A stretch of 64,000 nt of DNA from Kingdonia uniflora (Eukaryota; Streptophyta; Magnoliopsida; Ranunculales; Circaeasteraceae). Below are positions 46,866-55,176 of the stretch, piece by piece. The position numbers were made by a program, and so were the translations under genes. Below the pieces are notes generated by a model that saw nothing but the letters and a program-made list of their open reading frames with translations, made no database searches and was not told the DNA's origin. The first letter of the stretch is position 1; every line of letters starts with the position of its first letter. The stretch covers positions 1,240,001-1,304,000 of the forward strand of contig JACGCM010001511.1 of assembly GCA_014058105.1 (NCBI GenBank). The letters run 5' to 3'.

Positions 46866-48460
46866 TTGATGAGAGTTATCAAGCCTCTAAATTCATCTAC
46901 CTCTTTCTTGTGGAGATTATACCATAATGCACTTGACACTGAAGACAATTTGAGAAGAAGAGGATGTTTTATTACCTCTAGATGCTCCCTCTACCAGTTG
47001 GACTCTGAAACTTCTGATCATCCATTTTGGGAGTGTGTAAAAGTGATTCTCATTTGGCAGTTGTAATGGCATGTTTTCCAGGAGGAAAACCTTCGCCAAT
47101 ACTAGTTCTTAAGGATTGTGCAATAAAGAAGTATCAACCAAGATTTTACGTGGAAAACTCAGTAGAAACTGAGAAAATCCACCACCTTGAGGAGGATTTG
47201 GTATAAATTCTAGTAGATGCTAGTTATTACAAGTTTCTGAGTGTTACCTATGTTTAGGATAGAGATATGTCAGATGTGTGGTCCCTAAAGAACCTATTAT
47301 CTACCTGTATTTATAGCATATACAAGCAGTTTTCAAAAAGAAAGAGTCTCCTATTCCGGAGGTAGTGGGTGAACTTTGTGAATCTCTAACAGTTCTTTCT
47401 TGACCGGGCTACAATGGTTACTTTGGTATATCGAGGACTCACAGATCCTTCTAGAGCACTGGGATGTCTTCGACTATAGAACGCTAAGATATCTTCAATT
47501 ACAGAGTGTTGGCTTTATTCATGTCAAATCTGAGGAATATGATACTACACCAGTGGTTACCTGATATTTTCAATTTAACAACTATCCTCATAACATTAAA
47601 GAAGCTCTTGGGATGGGGGAAAAGCTGAGCATGTATCTCAAAGGTCTTTGGAGAGCTGTTGCGATAAATTTGAGTTACCTTATCTTGCTTTCTAGAAACT
47701 CTATCATTTTTTAAGAGGATATTTTTAACAGTAACACAGGATTAAGGTTAATCTGCTTGCCTTGGTTAAAGAAACAGCTTTTATGTCTCAAAATAGTATG
47801 AATAATACTGTGATTGATCTGCAAATTATTTTAAAGATGGGGGTTTCTACTAGAGCTAGGAATGCTCCTTGTATACAGAGTTGTAGATGAACCCTACCTT
47901 GGTACGAAGAGATCAAACTAAATTGTGATAGTTCCACTATTGGGAACTCTGGCAAGACTGGGTTAGCGGTGATGGCAAGAACTCATATTGATAAAGTCTA
48001 GGGGGTTAGAATTAAAGGTCTAGGAGTAATAAGAAGATTTGAATCTAAATATTTTGTAATTCTGGAGGCTCTGAGTTGGACTACCAAAAAGGGTTGGAGA
48101 AAGGTGTGGATTAAAGCTGACTCTTCAACTACAATTATGGTTTGCTAACGTTGTTCCTTGGAAACATAGAAAAAAGAAGGTAGGCATTCAAAATAACTTT
48201 ACTTCCTTGTTAATCTCTTCTACTTGGAAGGAAGATAATTTCTCAGCTGACCAAGCTACCAAGAAAGGGAGTACTCTACCTTGTAATTAGAAGGAAGACT
48301 TTGTGGGCTTACCAATTTTCATTACTAGGGCTGAAGACCCCCTTGTAGACTATTTCAGAGTCTCTTTGTCCATACTATTTTCTCTTTGGGCTTTGGCTTT
48401 CCTTCCCCTCAATTGTATTCATCCTTTGTCTTCAATTGAATCATATTTTTTACATGAAAA
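46866..48460 (+). pseudogene. LINE 3' end: zinc-binding RT domain and RNase H, split by a solo LTR
   Basis: 46866-47061 encodes the reverse-transcriptase zinc-binding domain of plant LINEs: FLWRLYHNALDTEDNLRRRG, then CSLYQLDSETSDHPFWEC. A solo LTR (47062-47549) interrupts it. Beyond it, LWRAVAINLSYL resumes near 47650. A Ty-type RNase H (RVT_3-like) follows: LNCDSSTIGNSGKTGLAV near 47920, EALSWTTKKGWRKVWIKADS near 48065-48125, and a degenerate tail. Several stops and frame changes. The upstream endonuclease and RT catalytic regions are absent here. No clear poly(A) tail is seen. Confidence 0.85.
47062..47549 (-). repeat. Solo LTR of the Tat family
   Basis: 488 bp starting TGTAATGGCATG and ending GATACTACA, homologous along its length to the 491-bp LTRs at 48762-49252 and 60539-61029. 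It is flanked by GCAGT and CCAGT (four of five bases match), consistent with a decayed 5-bp duplication. No internal Tat sequence remains, so it most likely arose by LTR-LTR recombination. LINE coding resumes directly after it. Confidence 0.87.
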
Positions 48461-48761
48461 TAAAAATAAATATAGATAAAAGATAAAAACTGAATAAGTT
48501 GTATTTAGAGAGAATCTATAGGTCGAAGAACTGTTGCTTATATACAAAAGTGTCTTGATAATGGATTAAGAAAGCACCCCAATTTGAGGTAAGAGCATCA
48601 GATAAGCCTTGCTTACAAATTAAAATTATCATTTCATAGAGCAAATAATTATATTATTCAAGGTTTATAATGCGATAGCTAGAGATGGGGTGTACTTTTT
48701 TATTTAGTAGATGGATGAGAGGTGGGGCCGAGAAAAATATGGGTTTGAGTTATATCACAAT
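48461..48761. other. Non-coding flank of the Tat element
   Basis: AT-rich. It contains TAAGAGCATCAGATAAGCC near 48595, resembling one terminus of a GAGCATC-type MITE, without a partner end. Nothing else. Confidence 0.3.
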
Positions 48762-49252
48762 TGTAGTGGCGTGTTTTCCAGAAGGAAAATCTTTGCCAAT
48801 ACTTATTCGTAAAGAGTATGCAATAAAACTAGATAAACAAGATTTTATGTGGAAAACTCAATAAAAGCTGAGAAAACCTACGACCTCGAGGAGGGTTTTG
48901 ATCAAAAATCTAGTATATTACTAGTTATTACAAAATTTAGAGTAATAGTGGGGTTAAAGTAACAAAATGGTAAAGTTTGCAGATTGTCCATCATTTCTCT
49001 TCTATTCTCTACCTGTATTTATAGTAGACACAGTCAATTTACAAATAGAAAGAAATAGTCTCCTATTCTGGGGGGAGTGGGTGAACTTTGCAAATCTTTA
49101 GCAGCCCTTTTCTTGACCAAGCACAATGGCTACTTTTGGAAGGTCGAGGACTTGAGATAACTTCTCAAATTTTGACATTCGATCATGTATGGCTGTCTTC
49201 GACTACGCTTTGTTGGCTTACTCTTGTCGAATCTGGGGAATATTCTACTACA
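48762..49252 (-). repeat. 3' LTR of the Tat element
   Basis: 491 bp, TGTAGTGG to TCTACTACA on the plus strand. It has an 8-9-bp terminal inverted repeat and, on the minus strand, a TATAAATA box (49016-49023). Confidence 0.93.
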
Positions 49253-49267
49253 ATCGCCCCATTCTCG
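49253..49267 (-). other. Polypurine tract of the Tat element
   Basis: The minus strand reads CGAGAATGGGGCGAT directly before the LTR. Confidence 0.75.
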
Positions 49268-49436
49268 ACATAAGCACTTGTGGTTGTATCGAGAAGAAGT
49301 TAGAAGCTGAAGAGGTTTCCAAATTAGAAGATGAGTCATCTTTGTTATTTCCGAGGTTAAAGTGAACTGAATCTGGTTAAATCATTCCCGAGGTACAATT
49401 AATACGGTGCAATGAATCTGGTAGAGTGAAGTTGGG

Positions 49437-49443
49437 TATAAAT
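49437..49443 (+). promoter_or_regulatory. TATA-like box before short antisense ORF 1
   Basis: GGGTATAAATTGGG, 42-48 bp upstream of the ATG at 49485. TATA-like words are common in AT-rich DNA. The case rests on the same layout at 50257 and 51114. Confidence 0.35.
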
Positions 49444-49484
49444 TGGGAGGTTAAGGAGGGTGTAATGGTAGTGGTTTTGGAAGG

Positions 49485-49790
49485 ATGCCGCCCCAAGTGT
49501 GGCATAAAATATTGTCAGATGATAAAGACAATGAGGAATTAGAGGTAAAGCATTTTCCCAGTGTAGGCCTTGGTAATTGTTTCGTTAATTATGTCACGGT
49601 GTAGAGGGTGGAGGAAGGAATTGTCAGAGAATAGTGGTATCTGCTTAAATGAATTGTGTCATTATGCGGTGGTAAAGTTAATGGAGTGTATTAGTTTGGG
49701 GGAGAAGGGATAACTGCTCGTATTAATGATGAGGATTTGAAGTTGGATGGGCGTCAAGGGATCTTGCCGAACGTGGGAGGCTTCTTATAA
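49485..49790 (+). pseudogene. Short antisense ORF 1 in the Tat element (unrecognised)
   Basis: From ATG 49485 one frame gives protein-like text for 101 codons to TAA at 49788: MPPQVWHKILSDDKDNEELE, HFPSVGLGNCFVNYVTV and ARINDEDLKLDGRQGILPN. It is interrupted by TAG (three times) and TGA (once). The residue mix (Asp/Glu/Lys-rich with Trp and Cys) looks more like coding than the surrounding AT-rich sequence. I do not recognise a family. It could continue past 49788, because similar text follows with further stops, or be an exon of a larger antisense gene. It lies between the 3' LTR and short ORF 2. Confidence 0.35.
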
Positions 49791-50256
49791 TTTTTTGCTA
49801 CCTTTATTTGTGGAAGCGGCCCTTAAAATTTTAGTGACTTGAGATTCATTGAGTTTCTTAGCACCGAAAAGAGGCTTTAATGTCAGATTCTGGTAAAAAG
49901 AAAATACTGAGTAATTAGTCATGCAAGTCGAATGTAGAGATAGATTATAGTTTTATGTAATGTAATCGAAGGATGAAGTTGTCGAATATTAAATATAATT
50001 TATTCATAATAAATAAAGTTAATTTCTTCGATATCCTATTCTTGTGCTTGGTGATTATAAACTGTATTTTGTAAGTCATCGACGGTCAAATGCCGAACGT
50101 GAATGCACATAAAATGATGATAGGTTTGTTATAATGTCTCAAATGTATTTGACTGAGTGGGTCCAAGAATGGATTTTAAGGTTAATTGATTTGACTTTAA
50201 AATTATAGAGTTCAAGGCATAGTAAATATGGGTGAATTGATTCTAACTGTAGTAGG

Positions 50257-50264
50257 TATAAATA
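50257..50264 (+). promoter_or_regulatory. TATA-like box before short antisense ORF 2
   Basis: TATAAATA 35-42 bp upstream of the ATG at 50299. The spacing is tight and would leave a very short 5' UTR. Confidence 0.4.
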
Positions 50265-50298
50265 TTCCTTGTTTGTATTTGTGAATTTCTCAAGCAAG

Positions 50299-50592
50299 AT
50301 GGTGAAGACGAGATCATAGGCTCGGAATGAGGTTTACAGACGTGTTCAGGAAAAGTACTGGGTGTTGTATAGTCGATATTTTGGCTCCTAAAATTATGAC
50401 ATACATCTGGAAGATCCTGAGGAGCCGGATTACGATGGGATGGGTGAGTTAAAGGCGAAAGAAGCTGAGGAGGACTTTGAGTTTCGTTGCAACTTCCAAT
50501 ATTGGACTCTTTTTGAGCGTGTGGCATTTATGTGGACGCCCGCGAAGAAATTGGTAAAGAAAGAGGATGATGCCGCAGCGAGGGGTTTGTAA
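50299..50592 (+). pseudogene. Short antisense ORF 2 in the Tat element (unrecognised)
   Basis: A plus-strand frame of 97 codons from ATG 50299 to TAA 50590, with only two premature stops (TAG at 50317, TAA at 50389). The predicted text is strongly protein-like: MVKTRS, ARNEVYRRVQEKYWVLYSRY, then an acidic run ([14 protein letters not shown]) and [20 protein letters not shown], ending in a basic-acidic tail [11 protein letters not shown]. Aromatic and charged residues are far more frequent than in flanking AT-rich DNA. I do not recognise the family. Predicted to be a small soluble protein if it was ever expressed. The broken frame means no simple uninterrupted ORF exists here. Confidence 0.5.
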
Positions 50593-51102
50593 AGTTATAA
50601 TGTTTGGGGAAGTAGATGTTTGTACTGATGTAATTGTTGTGATAAATGAAATGTAGTAAAGTAGTTGTGAGTTGGAAGTAATGTATGATTTTGTCAAAGA
50701 TATTATGTACTTGTTAAAAAGTTGGGAATGGAAAAATGCATGAGCAAATGTCTGTCAAATGTCAAAGAAAATGAGTTGTGTATGTTGTCAAATATGTGTC
50801 AAATATATAGGTATTTGTAGGTAAAGTAGATAAATGGGGAAATTAATGAAAAGAGGGAGTATGACAAGGTATGCTCAACTGGGTGAAAGTGTAAAGTATA
50901 AGGAAAATGATGTATATCGTATTTGTCATAGGATATAGTGTGCTTTGTTGAGTATGAATACAGCAGAAGAAATTCTTCTAGATATGGAAGGATAGCAAGA
51001 ATGAAGGGGTTTGTTAATGTTAAGAAGGCGAAGTATCAAAGACATCAAGAAAAGAAGTAGAAGGAGTTACGTTCGATGATCTGAAGTGCTACGACGAACA
51101 GT

Positions 51103-51121
51103 CACGTGAGGTCTATAAATA
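51103..51121 (+). promoter_or_regulatory. G-box plus TATA box: candidate antisense promoter
   Basis: CACGTG (51103-51108) is followed by TATAAATA (51114-51121) inside the Tat 3' region, on the strand opposite to gag-pol. A start site near 51145-51155 would give a ~150-nt leader exon ending at the donor AAG|GTTAGTA (51299/51300). G-boxes are bound by bZIP and bHLH factors. Function is inferred. Confidence 0.5.
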
Positions 51122-51299
51122 GGATGGAGGTTGGTGACTGTTCACATTTTGCAAGTTCAGAAAAAAACATTGTTTGGTGCGAAGGGTTTGTGCTCTTCTC
51201 TAGAATTATTGTCTACAATTACGAAAGAGGAGATCAGGGTGTTGATTGCAAGAGCAAAGCGAGCAAAAGAAAGGGATACTGAAGCAATACATAAACAAG

Positions 51300-52006
51300 G
51301 TTAGTAAACTGCGATCATGATTTTTTTTTGTTTATAAGTCGTTGTTTGGATGTGCTTGTTTAATTTATTAAGATGAGTAGAATGTAATTGGCGTAAGGGT
51401 AGTGTAATGTGTGACTTGTGTGAATGAAAAATGGTAGAAATTATTGGGGTTAGGGTTTGGATATGTGAGTTATTAATGGTGATGGTTGTGGATACAATGG
51501 AGTCGTAAGGTTAATAAAGGGTGTGGGGTGGTGATAGATTAGCGTAATTTGTGGTGAGGATTGGAGAGAAGGTGATTGGCAATGCGGTGAATATAGCGCA
51601 ATCTCAGGGAAAGTAGTTCTGGTTGCCATGAATTTTAAGGGGTCATTGTGAAATTGGTTAGAGATGGCCAAAATTTATGCCAGAGAGGGTGTTAATCGTA
51701 TGTTGAAGAGAGTGATTTTGGCGGGAAACTGATGAAGGATCTTCGAGATCTTTGAAGTTCCCTGACATTCGATAAAAAATGAAAGTTATTAAATTCTCGA
51801 TGATTTAAGTAAATATTGAAACTGCAATGAGAATAAGAAATTGCAGTAGTAAAGTGAAAAGTCAAAATGACTTTAGCAATAAAAAGAATTAAATTTTATC
51901 AAAAACTGTATGTAAATGTAATAATGATAATAGCAAATAGTAAAGAGATCGAATTGTTGGAGAGTAATCTCGACAACTATTAATTATGAACATATATATG
52001 TATCAG
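51300..52006 (+). other. Putative 5' intron of the long antisense ORF
   Basis: Donor AAG|GTTAGTAAAC at 51300 and acceptor TATCAG at 52001-52006, immediately before the ATG at 52009. The enclosed sequence is AT-rich with poly-T and no coding text, as plant introns are. Exact borders are predictions. Confidence 0.4.
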
Positions 52007-52008
52007 AT

Positions 52009-54333
52009 ATGATAGATTCTAACTGTGTAAAAAATATTGAATCTGATGTACAAGTTCTTTTTAAAATGGTTGAACAAATTCAAAATGATGAGAAAGATAT
52101 ACACGCGAATCTCAAAGACGTAGTGCCTTTGATGATTGATGTGAGGACTTGTGTACAGCAGTTGGGAGGAAGAAATAAGGTAGGGTCGGGTAGTGCAGAT
52201 CTAGGTAGCTAGAACAATTTAGGGTGGCACCTAGTATTATCGAATTGTCTAATGAGGAGGCCACGAAGATGGATGTGGATCACGATCCCCAAGCTAGTGA
52301 TCAAGAAGGTAGTTGGGATGAGGAAGAAGATGTGGAGGAGAGCGAGGAGGCATATTATGGAGAGGGTCTAAAGACCAAAGAGATATTAAGCTTTAAGAAT
52401 AAGTACGGTATTCCTGGGGATATAAGGTTAGAGGAGTACCAGTATGAAATGATTGACCAAGAAATGCCCTTGAATGGTATTCTGGTGCTTCGAGAACAAA
52501 TATAGAAGGGGTTGAAGCTTCCCCTCACAGCGGACCAGGAAAAGTTAATAAACTATTTTGATGTAGCCCCTGGTCAGTTAAATCCGAATGTATATAACCT
52601 GTTTAGGGTATGTGGGGCAATAAAGGATCGACTTAGGTCCTGGGGGGAGGAGTTGATAACCGCTGATGATCTAAGTGTGTACTACACACTTAAGATGAGC
52701 CTTCAAAAGTTAGGCTACCGGCACTTGGCGAGGTTTCTCAAAAGACTGTTATTTTATGATAAGGTATCAATGGGGGGGCGATACACCGATGAACGCTTAC
52801 TTGTCTCTGGGAATTATGAGTTCGACAAGAAAGACCCTGAAGAACCCCTAAAGAGAAAAAAAATTTACTTAGTTTTGTGGTTAGGTAATTGTAATTGTTG
52901 ATGTTCGAAGTGTTTGAATGGGATGTAAAGTGTTTCTAACTGCTTAATGTCGTTTGTAGCGATGAAAGATCGACAGGAAGTCACTAGTAAAAGAAGAGTT
53001 GTATAAGGTGAGGAAAAATTTCTTTGGTAGGATCAATAATCTGGTCATCGACCAAGATCTTATGAATACGCTATTCCATGAGGCTGGTCTAAAGAGGTCG
53101 AGGGTAAAAGGTTTTAAAGTGCTTGTTATCGACAGAAAAATATCGGTGAAGAACAAGAGAGCCACAAATGTTATCTTGCCACTGGAAAATCCTTCCTTGG
53201 TTGGGTATAACACGGATACAGAGATAGATGCTATGCTTGGAGAGTCTCAGGGAAGGAATAAAAAGAAGAGGGCAGTAAGCTCTGATGTGCCTCCGTTGCT
53301 TCATCATAAGATGACTACTCAATAGTAGGCAACGGAAGAGGCGACTGGTACCACTAAACCAGTTGTTGTGGGGGATGGGCGTCCTCCACGGGGTTTGGGC
53401 ATTGAGGTCCCGAAGAAGACCATTGGTGGCGAGACGTCAAAGAAAAAATTTGTTGAAGAGTTTGAGACGGAAATTAAGAAGACCATAGATTCTTATACGT
53501 CTAGGACGGATGAGCTTAAATAGGAGCTGGAGGATTATTTGGTGGGTATTGAAAGCTTGAATACGTCTTTTAACAAGGGTCAAAGGAACATGTCGAATGT
53601 GAGAAATTTTAATGCTTTACTTCGATTGAAAAAATTGGTAGGTCACTCAAATACTCATTATATGACTTTAATGCAGATTAAGAAGTTGGTGACCGAAGCC
53701 ATGGGTCACGTTGCGGGCAGTGGTAAGTTGGAAAATTAGATTGTTGCCTATGAAAATATAGAGAAGGATTTGATCGTGGAGAAGGCTGAGTTGAATGCAG
53801 CGATGAATAGATATAAGATGGATACGAAAAAGGTGAGGGAAGCTGCCCTTGGTGAAGTAAAGAAAGTATCAGAGAAAGAGAAAAAGGAGGTTTTGGCATT
53901 ACAGAAAACCAACTTTGAAAAAGATATAAGGGAGCAAGTTATCGATGTACGGAAAGCAATGGAGCTAGAGTAGGGCAAACTTCTCAATGAGGTAAGGGAT
54001 CAGATGAATGCTGAGAAGCTGGAAAAAAGTCGGGAAGTGAGGGCGCATTTTGCTGGACAGTATAAGGATTTGGAGGAAAGGAAAAAATTCTACAAGGGGC
54101 TTGCAAAATCAGGTGGTGCTATTTTTTATGATAGCTCAGAAGATGATGTACCCCAAACTCCCAATGTACGTGGGGCAACTAAAGTTATTGAAGATGATGT
54201 GATGATGGAGGCTGATGGTGTTCGTCCTGGGGAGGTAGCCGATGTGTAGGTACCCGAAGGTGCCCTAAATGCGAATGAAGAAAAATCTCCTTCTGAAATG
54301 TCAAACTTTGTGTACGCAGTGCTATGTTGGTAA
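52009..54333 (+). pseudogene. Long antisense ORF of the Tat element (gypsy-type antisense protein)
   Basis: Plus-strand coding opposite to gag-pol. The N-terminal segment (52009-52212) has a helical acidic region. An acidic stretch (WDEEEDVEESEEAYY) follows, then a globular part with [39 protein letters not shown] and [15 protein letters not shown]. This arrangement resembles the 'putative gypsy-type transposon' domain known from Tat antisense ORFs. A possible intron (52885-52959, GT..AG) separates it from the second part (52972-54333). There [14 protein letters not shown] leads into a long Lys/Glu-rich coiled coil and an acidic tail. One frame runs from about 52972 to TAA 54331 with only TAG interruptions (53323, 53326, 53521, 53737, 53971, 54247); TAG also occurs at 52210 and 52503. 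At least one frameshift lies near 52212. Confidence 0.75.
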
Positions 54334-55176
54334 AGTATGTAAAAATGGTTAGTGGGACCAAAATAATTTAATCTGCAGTTTGGGATGAATATTTGTGCTG
54401 CAGAAAAAAATTATTTGTGAATATATTTTGTGTATATGCTTTGTAAATAATTCTAAGTAGTAGATTCGATAAAGTATTTTTATCGAATGTGACTATAAAT
54501 TGGAGCATATAGGTAAGGAACGCTTATGTGCGTTATATGCGAAAGATGGCCATGAAATGGCAAGTAATGAAAATGAGTACCAGATGTATATCCTTAGATG
54601 GGTATCTGGATTTAGATTTGAGAAGAACAAGATCTCTGTTAGAGGTTGTTCGATATGAAAAGAGCGCGAATTAGAATATCCTGTAGTTGGATATTGTTCG
54701 GGTAAAATTGAATGATAGTCTTCAGGTGTACTTGTTAAGTAGTGACCAAGAACAAATCAAGATAGTAAGGATTTTGTTTGTCTCATGCATACTTATCAAG
54801 TATGGGTTGAGATCAAATCAAAAATAGTGAGTTATTTGAATGATGCATACTTGTTAAGTATAGGTCGAGATCAAATCGAAATAGTAAGGATAGTGTTTCT
54901 CTTATGCATACATGACAAGTATAGATCGAGATCAACGCAAAATAGTAAGGATATTGTTTGTATGATGCATACTTGACAAGTATAGATCGATATCAAAGTG
55001 AAATAGAAAGGATATTATTTGTCGGATGTATACTTGACAAGTATATATCGAGAGCAAATCAAAAATAGTAAGGAGTTAACTGATAACAAATTTTGCTTAT
55101 TTGAATCAATGAAAATGGTTACAGCATCTCATCTGTAAAGCAGTTTCAATTGAGCAGTGTTTCATGGATATTCGAG
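54334..55176. other. Convergent intergenic region of the Tat element
   Basis: About 840 bp between the stop of the antisense ORF (54333, plus) and the end of integrase (55177, minus). It is non-coding and houses the tandem array listed separately. Both transcripts would terminate here. Confidence 0.7.
54728..55073. repeat. ~61-bp tandem array in the Tat 3' region
   Basis: About 5.7 imperfect units of ~61 bp. Each unit begins with the near-palindrome TACTTGNCAAGTA, then TAGRTCGAGATCAAATC, an AAATAGTAAGGAT segment and a T-rich part ending in ATGCA. Later units are most alike. Tandem repeats between pol and the antisense ORF are a known property of Tat elements and a documented source of satellites. 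Confidence 0.92.

Noticed and set aside
50243..50527. 94-codon minus-strand open frame (His/Pro/Ser-rich)
   Set aside because: It is the antisense shadow of the more protein-like plus-strand frame at 50299-50592.
51300..52006. Possible coding inside the leader region of the antisense ORF
   Set aside because: AT-rich with a poly-T run, stops in all frames and splice-like borders; treated as an intron.
52210..54249. TAG read-through or recoding to make one long protein
   Set aside because: Eight TAG codons in nuclear plant DNA are far better explained by C-to-T decay at CAG; no recoding signal seen.
54728..55073. Repeat array considered as CRISPR-like
   Set aside because: Contiguous imperfect units without unique spacers, in a plant retrotransposon; a tandem repeat.
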